Shown here piece by piece: positions 25,018 to 33,511 of a DNA stretch of 64,000 nucleotides. A program made the position numbers and the translations under genes. Within the stretch, counting starts at the first letter, position 1. Every line of letters starts with the position of its first letter. Where the stretch lies: positions 74,744-138,743 of the forward strand of contig NZ_JBGQOJ010000009.1 of assembly GCF_052119585.1 (NCBI RefSeq), written 5' to 3'. Under the pieces are notes generated by a model. The model searched no databases and was not told the origin of the DNA. It saw only the letters and a list, made by a program, of their open reading frames with translations. The stretch is from JBGQOJ01 sp052119585. GTDB taxonomy: Bacteria > Pseudomonadota > Alphaproteobacteria > Rhodobacterales > Rhodobacteraceae.

Positions 25018-25048
25018 AAGATAGGAGCTTCAGTTGCTAGAGGTTCAA
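25018..25048 (-). promoter_or_regulatory. MerR-type promoter of the P-type ATPase
   Basis: On the minus strand, TTGAAC (25048-25043), a 19-base spacer with CTCTAG and CTGAAG, then TATCTT (25023-25018). It matches the SCO-operon promoter in the -35 and first half-site. The ATPase start is 30 bases downstream. Confidence 0.78.
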
Positions 25049-25140
25049 GAAGTTTCTTGGGATGTTCTGTGCTTAAGGCCATCACAATCAGCACTGTACC
25101 TCCTCTGAACTGTTCGGGCGCGACAGCGAGGCGATTGGAC

Positions 25141-25171
25141 TTGACCTTCCATCTACGGGAAGCACTATTTG
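25141..25171 (+). promoter_or_regulatory. Relic CueR-type promoter before the CusA fragment
   Basis: TTGACC (25141-25146), a 19-base spacer beginning TTCC and containing GGGAAG, then TATTTG (25166-25171). This resembles the CueR-type copA and copZ promoters in the window. It now reads into a truncated transporter gene about 30 bases downstream, which suggests that the start of a copper operon was deleted. Confidence 0.6.
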
Positions 25172-25196
25172 CGGTCCCAGTGTAGTTTTTGAAAGG

Positions 25197-25823
25197 CTGG
25201 GCTATTCTTTGGGCTGGAGCGGTCAGTTCGAATACCATGAACGCGCGAAACAGCGGCTGGCCACTGTTGTGCCGCTGACGCTGGCGCTGATCTTTCTGCT
25301 GCTTTACCTAAACTTCCGCCGCCTGACGGAAACCTTGATCGTGATGCTGTCGCTGCCTTTCGCTCTGGTCGGTGGCATTTGGCTCATGTGGTTCATGGGC
25401 TTCAACATGTCGGTTGCGGTGGCCGTCGGGTTTATCGCGCTGGCCGGGGTGGCGGCTGAAACCGGAGTGATCATGTTGATCTATCTGGATCAGGCGTTGA
25501 ATGAAGCGCGTGCCCGCGCGGGCGACAGGGACCTGACACGCGACGAGCTCTACGCCGCGATCATGGTGGGTGCAGTAGACCGCGTGCGCCCCAAGATGAT
25601 GACAGTTGTCGCAATCATGGCCGGCCTGATGCCGATCCTTTGGGCGCATGGCACCGGGTCCGAGATCATGCAGCGCATCGCAGTGCCCATGATCGGGGGA
25701 ATGGTGTCGTCAACCTTGCTGACCCTGATCGTCATTCCGGCGGTTTATGCCATCATCAAAGGGTGGAGCCTGAAGCAAGCCGGTACAGTGCCTGATTTGG
25801 CCCTCGGGCAGGCCGCAGAATAA
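25197..25823 (+). pseudogene. C-terminal remnant of a CusA/CzcA-type RND efflux pump
   Basis: About 209 codons read as the end of a heavy-metal RND transporter: LGYSLGWSGQFEYHERA, then membrane segments with PLTLALIFLLLYLNFRRLTETL, MLIYLDQALNEA and RPKMMTVVAIMAGLMPILWA, all of which belong to the last part of CusA. Full proteins have over 1,000 residues. The frame has no proper start: the first usable codon is TTG 25209, inside the conserved domain. Upstream sequence carries a CueR-type promoter and no CusC/CusB gene. The remaining fragment is likely inactive, a scar of recombination that joined this region to the ATPase gene. Confidence 0.85.
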
Positions 25824-25873
25824 GGGCAACGGCGTCAAGCAAGCAGTAGGATATTGAGATGTATGCTCGAAAC

Positions 25874-27115
25874 CTATGGAGTTACCGCGACTTCGACCAT
25901 GCGGATTGTAGTGTCCCCATCCGCGCCGCCGGTCGGCTGCGTCCATGCCACAAACGCACCGGCGTCTCCGCGCGCCATTCGGGGAAAACCGATCGATCCG
26001 CCGCCCCGATTGATATGGAGCGCCTGAGGCGCCGCGCATCCGGCACTTCGCGATATGTAACACATGACGATCGCTTCACCGCCTCCCACATATTCAATCC
26101 AGAGCGCCAATGCGCTTCCATCCGGCATTTGCAGAACATCCACCCGTCCAGCGGCTGTGCCGAGGTCAATGCGGAGCGGTTCGTCAAACTGCGCACCGCC
26201 ATCGGACGAAAACGCGATATAAACCTCCGGTTTATTCTCAGCTGCAGTGAACCAGATGACGGACACCTTGTCGTCCATCGTATCAACGGCTGGGCCATTT
26301 ACGGGGCATCCGGAGATCTCCCATCCGTCGTTATGGATCGTGGCGGGCTGCGTCCATTCCCCGTCGGCGTGCCGCACAACCGATATATCGCGGATTTCAT
26401 CGGCGGTTCGGTCACGATAAACCGCAACCATGTCGCCCGAGCCGGTCCGTGCCGCGGACGTCTGACAACAAGTACAAGCGCGCGCGTCCAACAGGCTTTC
26501 TGGCTTCATCGTTCCGTCAGAGTTGATCTGTCGTGCGCGCAGCTGCATCGCATTCTCGAAGTTTTCGCCTTCTGTTTGACTGTCATACTCCCGGCCATCC
26601 AGCCACAGCGCCGTCAACCCGCCAAACTGATCGGGAACCAACGAAACAAAACCGTGCTCGCGTTGTGATCTGTCATCATGGGGAACAAGCGGTTCCGTCC
26701 AGCTTCTGCCTTCATCTTTAGAAAAAGCGATATTGACGTCATATTGGTAATCACCCTCCCCATTCAGTTTAAGCCATTGTGCCGCCAGGCCGCCATCAGC
26801 CAGCACCGCTACCGATGGAAAATCGGCCCAGTTGATGTAAATCTTTGACGATTTATGAATTGTGCGAGCGTCCGACCACTCGCTGCCATCAAGGATGGCC
26901 ATGCGAACTTCCGCTTCGGCTCCGTTTTCTTCTGTCCAACTCAATACGACCCGGCCATCCGGCAAGGTTGCAAGTGATGGCTCACGGGCACCGATGCCGA
27001 CCGGGGCTGCGCGGTCGGTCAATCTGAAGAGGTCGGTTTCCTCGGCATATGTTGCGGTGAAAGAACTGGAAAATGCAGCAAGGATCAGGATCGATGCAGC
27101 GAGACACTTACTCAT
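25874..27115 (-). CDS. Exported BNR/sialidase-like repeat protein
   Basis: This 413-residue exported protein (signal 1-24) has the repeat pattern of sialidase-like beta-propellers: DGRVVLSWTE, FSKDEGRSWTEP, FSSDGGAQFDEP. The sialidase catalytic residues cannot be recognised, so a structural or binding role is more likely than glycan cleavage. A DARACTCCQTS cysteine cluster and two further cysteines (GWEISGCPVNG, SAGCAA) could bind metal or form disulfides. It starts 96 bases after the cytochrome c gene and probably ends the copper gene string that begins at 33934. Function unknown. The cysteine cluster in a copper locus is the interesting part. Confidence 0.8.
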   Translation of the reverse strand: MSKCLAASILILAAFSSSFTATYAEETDLFRLTDRAAPVGIGAREPSLATLPDGRVVLSWTEENGAEAEVRMAILDGSEWSDARTIHKSSKIYINWADFPSVAVLADGGLAAQWLKLNGEGDYQYDVNIAFSKDEGRSWTEPLVPHDDRSQREHGFVSLVPDQFGGLTALWLDGREYDSQTEGENFENAMQLRARQINSDGTMKPESLLDARACTCCQTSAARTGSGDMVAVYRDRTADEIRDISVVRHADGEWTQPATIHNDGWEISGCPVNGPAVDTMDDKVSVIWFTAAENKPEVYIAFSSDGGAQFDEPLRIDLGTAAGRVDVLQMPDGSALALWIEYVGGGEAIVMCYISRSAGCAAPQALHINRGGGSIGFPRMARGDAGAFVAWTQPTGGADGDTTIRMVEVAVTP

Positions 27116-27211
27116 CTAGAGAATTTTCCCCAACAGTTGTGGCCATGTCGCGGCGAGCCGAATGGTCGTTGACCGCGAACCAAATCCCACCCTTCTGTCC
27201 GTCGAAACGGC

Positions 27212-27670
27212 TCAATTGATCCCATTGGCACGCTGCAATGCTCGAATGTACGTCACGATAGCAAGGATCTCCGATCGCGTCACGCCTTCAACCGCTGGCA
27301 TGTTTCCAAATTTCCAATGATGCGCCCGCACTCCATTTTGCGCCGCGAGGACAAACGCCATGTCGCTGTGATGGCTCGGTTCGTAAATCTTGTGAACAAG
27401 CGGTGGAGCAACGCCATCCCGGCCTTGCCCGTTCAGCCCGTGGCACACGGCACAGACCGCATCATAAGCGCCTGCGCCGATTTGCTCTTGCTCTGTAAAA
27501 CTTGCTGGTAGCGTGACAGTTACAAGCGCGCCTGCGGGAAGCGCGACGCCCTCATCCGTCTGCGTACCTGTTTGAGAGTAATCCGGCTGCATGATGTACC
27601 AGCCTGCTGAAGCAACGGCGATCAAAGCAAAGAATATTGCTGCCCATTTCATCCCATCAAACTCCTTCAT
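27212..27670 (-). CDS. Cytochrome c, monohaem
   Basis: This 152-residue protein has an N-terminal signal anchor (residues 8-27) and a class I cytochrome c fold. AVCAVCHGLNGQG (near residue 73) is the haem-binding CxxCH, and GNMPAVEG (near 123) gives the axial methionine. It should carry electrons in the periplasm, possibly from the multicopper oxidase or another reductase. ATG 27670 overlaps the upstream ABC protein stop by four bases (ATGA). It is in the minus-strand copper gene string. I cannot tell its partner, and a role in copper oxidation is only suggested by context. Confidence 0.88.
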   Translation of the reverse strand: MKEFDGMKWAAIFFALIAVASAGWYIMQPDYSQTGTQTDEGVALPAGALVTVTLPASFTEQEQIGAGAYDAVCAVCHGLNGQGRDGVAPPLVHKIYEPSHHSDMAFVLAAQNGVRAHHWKFGNMPAVEGVTRSEILAIVTYIRALQRANGIN

Positions 27671-28971
27671 GATGTTGCTATGGCCCCCTGCCCTACCAAA
27701 GACAAAGCTGGGTATCTCTGCTTGGATCGCTCGAATTGGCCAGCCTCTTGTGGCACAGTGTTGTCTGGCTGAGCATGCCCCAATGGCTGAATCGATTTGC
27801 TTAAAAAAGCCATGATTTCCTGATACCGGATCCGCGTGTCTTCCAGCGTCTGATAGTAATTGAAGAGCTCTTTCAGCGGTGCCGAGAATTCCTTGTGTGC
27901 TGCCAGGACGGCCACCAGCGCGCCGAGTGTAATGCGACCTTCAATGACAAAATATCCACCCAAAGAGTAGAACAGGAATGGCGTCAGCGCGGTCAGAAAA
28001 TTGTTGAGGGCCTTGATGAAGAACTTAAGACGGAAAATCTTCCTGCGCACGCGCTCAAGCTCTCTAAAACTTGTACTCACTGGCAGCAGCCCGGCCGGAT
28101 TGACCTGTCGTTCGCGCAACTGATCGCTGAGCTGCCTGCCAAGTTGTCGGACTTCCCTGATCCTTGTGCGTGAAAGGGCGTTGACCCGGCGTTGTAGCTT
28201 GGGCAGCAGCACGAGCTGAATTGGCAGCACCGTCAGTGCGGCGGCACCCAACACAGGGTCCTGAACGAACATGAAAGACAGGATCGTCAGAAGCGTACCG
28301 CCTTGCAGGATTGGTAGCGCAAGGACATCTGCAGCAAAGCCACCTATGGGCTCAACTTCCTGTGCGAGAATAGGGATGATTTCGCTCTGGTTTCGAGCGT
28401 CTGGATCGCTGCGCCAGTGCCGATAGACCAGCAGGCGGAAGCGCCGCAGAAAACGCTCAGCGACATACCCTTTGAAGACATTAAGGCCATATTTGTTTAG
28501 CCCGTTCAGGATGATCGCCAGAAGGTAAAGACCGCAAAGCAGCATGAGGAAAACGACCTGATCGAGGTCTTGTCCTAAAATGGCAATCGGGAAACGGCCT
28601 GAATCCAGAGCGTTGTTTACGATCTGTTTTGGCAGTTCTAAAGTCAGATAGAGTATAGGCATTGCGATGAGGCTAACCAATATCATCAATGCCTGCTGAC
28701 TTCTGGAGTAGCGCAAGACAGTCTTGAAAAGACTTTTTTCAAGCCCTCGTATGGGCTCTGTGTGTAACGCCGGCGTGCTACGGTACTTCCAAAGCTTCAG
28801 AATGCCGCGAATAGCAAGATATGAGCCAACGGTGATCAGCAGCGCGGGGGCCAAGACCAGTATGAGATGAATGAACGGATGCACCCAGTCTGGCGTGGCA
28901 TCGTTGTAGTCGTACCCAAAGGCGGCAGCTACGTCGTGTACAAGCAGGTGATACCTGTCCAAGAGTGACAT
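27667..28971 (-). CDS. ABC exporter membrane domain without ATPase domain
   Basis: This 434-residue protein has a six-helix ABC exporter membrane region, with an extra N-terminal segment (FIHLILVLAPALLITVGSYL), then LMILVSLIAMPILYLTL, VVFLMLLCGLYLLAIIL and ILGAAALTVLPIQLVLL-type helices. The cytoplasmic loops (LSDQLRERQVN, ELFNYYQTLEDTRIRYQEI) match the region just before the ATPase domain in full exporters. No Walker A, signature or Walker B follows; the protein ends shortly after. The start ATG 28971 lies 8 bases after the cupredoxin stop. It could be a half-transporter that recruits another ATPase, or a truncated gene kept in the operon. Confidence 0.75.
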   Translation of the reverse strand: MSLLDRYHLLVHDVAAAFGYDYNDATPDWVHPFIHLILVLAPALLITVGSYLAIRGILKLWKYRSTPALHTEPIRGLEKSLFKTVLRYSRSQQALMILVSLIAMPILYLTLELPKQIVNNALDSGRFPIAILGQDLDQVVFLMLLCGLYLLAIILNGLNKYGLNVFKGYVAERFLRRFRLLVYRHWRSDPDARNQSEIIPILAQEVEPIGGFAADVLALPILQGGTLLTILSFMFVQDPVLGAAALTVLPIQLVLLPKLQRRVNALSRTRIREVRQLGRQLSDQLRERQVNPAGLLPVSTSFRELERVRRKIFRLKFFIKALNNFLTALTPFLFYSLGGYFVIEGRITLGALVAVLAAHKEFSAPLKELFNYYQTLEDTRIRYQEIMAFLSKSIQPLGHAQPDNTVPQEAGQFERSKQRYPALSLVGQGAIATS

Positions 28972-28979
28972 TGAAAAGT

Positions 28980-29513
28980 CTAGCCCTTGGATTTCGGCGC
29001 AAGGTGATCGTGCACGATGATGACGCCCCACATGCCCGCTTCCCGGTGGCCGGGGATCAAGCATACGAACTCCAGGTTGGTCATATCGGAGAACTCCCAG
29101 ATCAACTCGGCATTTTGTCCACTAGGGATCGAAACTGAATTGGCGTTGTCATGTTGCATATCGGGATGTTCGCGCATCCACTGCTGGTGTTCTGCAACCT
29201 CGTTAAAGGAGCCGAGAAAAAACTCGTGATCCAGTCCGCCCAGATTGCTGATCAAAAAGCGGATAACTGAACCGCTCTCGATGTGGAGTGCGTCCGGCTC
29301 GAAAAGCATGTAGCCGCTTTCTGTCTCCCTGATGGACAATTCAATCGTCGTGTCGATTGAGGAGCCATCACCGGGTTTCCCGATCGGATCATGGCCAGGC
29401 ACTTCGAAGGCTCGCGCGTGAGGCTGCTGGCCCTTGCCACTGGAAGCGCCCACTGAAAAAGCCGGAAGGACAAGCGCAAGGGCGATGGTGCAGGTTCTCA
29501 GGTAATTTTTCAT
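28980..29513 (-). CDS. Cupredoxin-domain copper protein
   Basis: This 177-residue exported protein has a signal peptide (1-23) and a plastocyanin-like fold. The type 1 copper ligands appear as H in LDHEFFLG (near 97), then C, H and M in FVCLIPGHREAGM (near 155-168). Histidine and methionine residues between them (EHQQWMREHPDMQHDN) may bind more copper. It probably carries electrons or stores copper in the periplasm. It lies between the cupredoxin-CusF fusion and the ABC protein genes, in a chain of minus-strand copper genes. A strong hairpin (29576-29617) separates it from the previous gene. Confidence 0.9.
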   Translation of the reverse strand: MKNYLRTCTIALALVLPAFSVGASSGKGQQPHARAFEVPGHDPIGKPGDGSSIDTTIELSIRETESGYMLFEPDALHIESGSVIRFLISNLGGLDHEFFLGSFNEVAEHQQWMREHPDMQHDNANSVSIPSGQNAELIWEFSDMTNLEFVCLIPGHREAGMWGVIIVHDHLAPKSKG

Positions 29514-29575
29514 GCTCGGCTACCTCCGTAGCGCTTGATTTTTTGGGATCTTCTTGCTTGCTCGGGCCAAGCCTC

Positions 29576-29617
29576 AAATCCATGGGGCCAAGGCGTTTGC
29601 CCTGGCCCCATGGATTT
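29576..29617. terminator. Strong hairpin between cupredoxin genes
   Basis: AAATCCATGGGGCCA (29576-29590) and TGGCCCCATGGATTT (29603-29617) are perfect complements, a 15-bp stem with a 12-base loop. It lies in the 107-base gap after the cupredoxin-CusF gene. A short T-run on each side allows termination, or partial attenuation, with reduced expression of the genes beyond. Confidence 0.7.
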
Positions 29618-29620
29618 TCA

Positions 29621-30337
29621 TCACTTGATCTGTGTGACAGTGAGTTTGCCCTTGACCCGGTCAGCGACGAATTCGATGTCCTGACCTTCCGACATGTTCG
29701 CGATCATCGTCTCGTCCGCGCGAAACACCATGGTCATGGCGGGCATGTCGAGTGTGACCAACGGCCCGTGGATGATTGTAACCTTGCCGGCCTTGGCGTC
29801 GATTTTCTTGATGGTGCCGCTCGTGTATTCCACGTCAGCCTGAGCCATCTGGTCACCTACTGCGACCTCACGGTGCATGCCGGATTCGTAGTGGCCGGCG
29901 ATCAAGCATGCCGCTTCGAATGTGCCAGAATTTGCGAAAGTCCAGACAACCTCGCCCGAAGCGCCCGCATCGAGACGGATACGGTTCGGATCGTCATGTT
30001 CCATGTCCATCTTGGCCATTTCGATCTTATGCTCGGCATTACGCTCTACCGTGTCGAGGACAAATTCATGCTCCAGCTCACCCTTGTTGGTGATGTTGAA
30101 GCGGATGGTTTCGCCCTCCTTGATATCCATCGGCTCACTCTCGATCAGCATCTGGCCCTCATCGTTTTCGAGCAAAGTGACGTCGATTGTGCGGTCAACC
30201 TTGGCGGCGTCACCCGGCATGCCGACCATCATTGCGGCTGGCTTGGTCTCCCCATGTCCACCGTCGTGTGTACCTGCAGCAAAGGCCGGTGCTGATAGCG
30301 CGATCGCGAAGCTTGTCGTCAAAAGAAGATTTCTCAT
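29621..30337 (-). CDS. Cupredoxin-CusF fusion copper protein
   Basis: This 238-residue exported protein fuses two copper domains. Residues 25-165 are a cupredoxin: H in ELEHEFVL (near 90) and AACLIAGHYESGM with C, H and M (near 145). Residues about 172-238 are a CusF-like barrel with DMPAMTMVF, which in CusF binds Cu(I) through methionines and a tryptophan (here F replaces W). ATG 30337 follows a signal peptide MRNLLLTTSFAIALSAPAFA; a longer frame to 30442 is not used. The fusion suggests direct hand-over between a carrier and an efflux pump. A CusA remnant is at 25197-25823. Confidence 0.9.
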   Translation of the reverse strand: MRNLLLTTSFAIALSAPAFAAGTHDGGHGETKPAAMMVGMPGDAAKVDRTIDVTLLENDEGQMLIESEPMDIKEGETIRFNITNKGELEHEFVLDTVERNAEHKIEMAKMDMEHDDPNRIRLDAGASGEVVWTFANSGTFEAACLIAGHYESGMHREVAVGDQMAQADVEYTSGTIKKIDAKAGKVTIIHGPLVTLDMPAMTMVFRADETMIANMSEGQDIEFVADRVKGKLTVTQIK

Positions 30338-30383
30338 TTTATTGTCCTGTAGGTTGGTTCGGTTGGAGATGACGAAGGGCCGC

Positions 30384-31742
30384 TCAGCCCTTCGAGGTTG
30401 GTTTCGGTGTGAGAATGGTCTTGGGGCTGTTGTTGGAGGCAAAGTCGGGTAATTCGCCAGTCCATTCGTAGGCCATCTCGCCCGGAGGGTTCTCGTACCA
30501 GCCGGGATCGGAGTAATCGTCCGCGTCGATGCCGTCCCGCACCTTCACGACCGAAAACATGCCGCCCATCTCGATGGGTCCGTACGGGCCCCAACCCGTC
30601 ATCATCGGGATGGTATTGTCGGGTAGCGGCATTTCCATTTTTGCCATGTCCCCCATGCCGGACATGCCCATCGGCATGTATTCCGGCTGGAATTGACGGA
30701 TCTTCTGGGTCAGCGGCTTCTTGTTCACCCCGATGAACGTCGGCACGTCATGGCCCATGGCGTTCATCGTATGGTGCGATTTGTGGCAATGGATCGCCCA
30801 ATCTCCCAGATGATCGGCGACGAATTCGTAGGCGCGCATCGCACCTACGGGAATGTCGATGCTGACCTCCGGCCACTGTGCTTCAGGCGGCACCCAGCCG
30901 CCATCCGTGCAAGTGACCTTGAAGTCATAGCCGTGCATATGGATCGGGTGGTTCGTCATCGTAAGGTTCCCAACCCGTACTCGCACCCGGTCGCCCTTGT
31001 TCACGACCAGCGGATCAATGTCGGGGAAGATCCGGCTGTTCCAGGTCCAAAGGTTGAAATCCGTCATCGTCATGATGCGGGGTACATAGGTACCCGGATC
31101 GATGTCGAAAGCATTCAGCATGATCAGGAAATCACGATCCACCGGCATGAATGTGGGATCCTTGGGGTGGACCACGAACATGCCCATCATCCCCATCGCC
31201 ATCTGGGTCATTTCATCGCCGTGGGGGTGGTACATGAACGTTCCGGACTTCACCAAGTCGAATTCGTAGACGAAGGTTTTGCCCGGCGGGATGCTTGGAT
31301 GGCTCAATCCGGAGACCCCATCCATGCCTGAAGGAAGAATGAGCCCGTGCCAGTGCACCGTTGTGCCTTCCGGCAGCTTATTGGTGACGTAGATGCGCAC
31401 CCGGTCGCCTTCGACTGCTTCGATCGTCGGGCCGGTGGATTGGCCGTTGTAGCCCCACAAATGCGCGATCATGCCGTCGGCAAGCTCGCGTTCTACCGGT
31501 TCGGCCACGAGGTGAAATTCTTTCACCCCGTTGTTCATCCGGTGCGGCAGGGTCCACCCGTTCAATGTGACCACAGGTGTGTAGTCCGGCCCGGAATTGG
31601 GACGCGCCGTGATCGCCGTTGCTGCGCTATCCATTTGGGCAGCTTCGGGCAGGCCCATGTTCAGGGTTTGACCCCAAGCTTTCGAAGATACCAGCGTTGC
31701 ACCTGCCGCGCCGGCTCCGAGTAATTGACGTCTATTTAGCAT
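30384..31742 (-). CDS. Multicopper oxidase 1
   Basis: This 452-residue exported enzyme (twin-arginine-type signal RRQLLGAGAAG) has the four copper-binding motifs: TTVHWHG, FMYHPHGDE, HPIHMHGYDF and WAIHCHKSHHTMNAM. The first, second and fourth are the usual type 2/3 sites; the last also gives the type 1 site C-H-M. A methionine-rich tail (MGMSGMGDMAKMEM) is typical of copper-oxidising enzymes such as CopA/CueO. It should oxidise Cu(I) to the less toxic Cu(II) in the periplasm. The next gene (cupredoxin-CusF) starts 46 bases later and the TolC-like gene ends 11 bases before it, which supports an operon. Confidence 0.94.
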   Translation of the reverse strand: MLNRRQLLGAGAAGATLVSSKAWGQTLNMGLPEAAQMDSAATAITARPNSGPDYTPVVTLNGWTLPHRMNNGVKEFHLVAEPVERELADGMIAHLWGYNGQSTGPTIEAVEGDRVRIYVTNKLPEGTTVHWHGLILPSGMDGVSGLSHPSIPPGKTFVYEFDLVKSGTFMYHPHGDEMTQMAMGMMGMFVVHPKDPTFMPVDRDFLIMLNAFDIDPGTYVPRIMTMTDFNLWTWNSRIFPDIDPLVVNKGDRVRVRVGNLTMTNHPIHMHGYDFKVTCTDGGWVPPEAQWPEVSIDIPVGAMRAYEFVADHLGDWAIHCHKSHHTMNAMGHDVPTFIGVNKKPLTQKIRQFQPEYMPMGMSGMGDMAKMEMPLPDNTIPMMTGWGPYGPIEMGGMFSVVKVRDGIDADDYSDPGWYENPPGEMAYEWTGELPDFASNNSPKTILTPKPTSKG

Positions 31743-31753
31743 GTCAGTTCCTT

Positions 31754-33217
31754 TCAGTGTCCTGCGCCGCCACCGGCGGCAAGTGTCGCGCCTTCTCCAC
31801 CAGCACCGCCACCGCCTTCGCCGCCGCCATAGATCGCAGCGGTCAGATCAGCCTGTGCCATGTAGAATTCGCGTTTTGCGTTTGCCGCTTCCAGTGATGC
31901 GCCCAGTTTCTCGCGCACGTCTGTCAGCAGCTCGAAAGTGTTGGTGATCATGCCGTTATAAGACAGCAGCCCCTCTTCTTCGACGGTCGTGCGTAGCGGC
32001 ACCAGAACGTCGCGATAGTGGCGGGCGATCTTATACGCGGCGTGATAGGAGGCTTCAGCACCACGCGCTTCGGACCGCACGTTGACGGCTCTTTCTGCCA
32101 GCACGTTAGCTGCTTGCAGGTACGACAATTCCGCCTTGCGCATCCGTGCCTTCCCGGTGTCGTAAATCGGGATTGCGAACTCCACCTCCACCTGAGGGGT
32201 GGTCACGGTCTCCGTTTCTCCGTCCTCAATTTCCCGCTCCGCTTCGAACCCGGCAATGAATTCGAGATCGCTGATAATGCGAGTCTGATCAGTCAGACCA
32301 AACGCCTTGGCCTGTGCTTCCAGGCCAAGTTTGGCAACGCGCAGATCAACCCGATTTCGCAATGCTTTCGCTTCGATGTCAGTCACACGGCCGACGGAAC
32401 GCGGCAGCGCAGGAAGGGCATCGGGCACATAATAGTCGACTTCGGTGCCCCACAGCCCCATGAGCCTGGTCAAAGCCTCCTTGGACCGGGTAGCACTCAA
32501 TCGTGCCTGGGCAAGTTGTCCAGCGAGTTCGGCATTGAATGCCTGCTCGCGGGCCTGTCCAGCTTTGTTGAGTGCGCCGGTCTCACCCAGCCTCATAGCC
32601 AATTCCGATCCGGCGTCAGACGTCGCCTTCGCACGGCGGAGATAACTCACAGCCTCGAAGGCGGCTACGGCATCGACCCATGCCTTCCGCGTCTGATTGG
32701 CCAGTGCGAGTGTGTCGTTCACGGCGCTCAGTTGAGCCTGCCGGAAGTTTGCGTCTGCAATGGCCGTACGCTGCTTGCGAGTGGTGGCATCGAGCACGTT
32801 CGACCGGATCAGTCCCTCGATCGCCCTGTAGGCACCCAGTTCGGGCGCACCGATGCCCAGTATACCAATCGACACGATCGGGTTTTCCGGCGTCGATTGC
32901 TGCCAGGCCTCTGCGGCCGATAGGCCAACGTTCGCATAGGACGCCTGCAACCCTTTGTTGTTCAGAAGCGCGACCTGAACGGCGGTGTCCGCCGAAATGG
33001 TCTTGCGGTGCACCATTGCGTGCACCTGCTTCTTCAAGGCCTCGTTTTCGGCCTGGGTTTCGGCGAAGGCTGTCCGTTTGCCGATGGCTGGTGTGACCTG
33101 GCTGGAAATGTTGGCGAAGCCAGCTTTTGGTTCCGTGTAGATGCCCGGTACAGCTGCAGCACAGGCACCCAAGATTAGCGGAAAGCCGAAAACCAGCGGA
33201 AACTTCGATACCCGCAT
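31754..33217 (-). CDS. TolC-family outer membrane lipoprotein
   Basis: This 487-residue outer membrane efflux protein has a lipoprotein signal (FGFPLILGAC, lipobox cysteine 19). Long helices in two repeats are typical of the TolC/CusC fold (residues 60-280 and 290-460). The tail is glycine-rich and unusual (GGGEGGGGAGGEGATLAAGGGAGH). It normally works with an RND pump and a membrane fusion protein, which are not present intact here. The CusA fragment at 25197 may be the leftover of its partner. It overlaps the preceding small lipoprotein gene by one base (TGATG). Confidence 0.9.
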   Translation of the reverse strand: MRVSKFPLVFGFPLILGACAAAVPGIYTEPKAGFANISSQVTPAIGKRTAFAETQAENEALKKQVHAMVHRKTISADTAVQVALLNNKGLQASYANVGLSAAEAWQQSTPENPIVSIGILGIGAPELGAYRAIEGLIRSNVLDATTRKQRTAIADANFRQAQLSAVNDTLALANQTRKAWVDAVAAFEAVSYLRRAKATSDAGSELAMRLGETGALNKAGQAREQAFNAELAGQLAQARLSATRSKEALTRLMGLWGTEVDYYVPDALPALPRSVGRVTDIEAKALRNRVDLRVAKLGLEAQAKAFGLTDQTRIISDLEFIAGFEAEREIEDGETETVTTPQVEVEFAIPIYDTGKARMRKAELSYLQAANVLAERAVNVRSEARGAEASYHAAYKIARHYRDVLVPLRTTVEEEGLLSYNGMITNTFELLTDVREKLGASLEAANAKREFYMAQADLTAAIYGGGEGGGGAGGEGATLAAGGGAGH

Positions 33218-33438
33218 CAGTTGCCCTCCGTCTGTTCTTGATTGACGGAACGCCAGTCGCGGGGACCTGTAGGGCCGCGATAGGTGTAGCCCGCCAAGGG
33301 GTCCTGATAGCTGATCGGCGATGAAACTGCCGTGTTGACGACGGCCTGTTGGGTCGCGACGGACGGCAACGGGGTGGGCTCATAGGCGCATGCGCCAAGC
33401 CCGAGGGCCGAAGCCCCCATAAGTAGATGAATTTTCAT
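33217..33438 (-). CDS. Small lipoprotein coupled to the TolC-like gene
   Basis: This 73-residue protein has a lipoprotein signal MKIHLLMGASALGLGAC (cysteine 17). The start at 33438 gives this signal; an earlier frame start at 33492 is not needed. The mature part is polar and proline-rich (YEPTPLPSVATQQAV, then YTYRGPTGPRDW). Its stop overlaps the TolC-family gene start by one base, so it is translated in the same unit and probably supports assembly or function of the outer membrane component. I do not recognise its family. Confidence 0.8.
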   Translation of the reverse strand: MKIHLLMGASALGLGACAYEPTPLPSVATQQAVVNTAVSSPISYQDPLAGYTYRGPTGPRDWRSVNQEQTEGN

Positions 33439-33511
33439 GAAAGTAACCTGATTGGTGAACGTTGTCTCACGCAGACTCTGCGCAAGGCTCACACCCGATT
33501 TGGGCGCCGGT

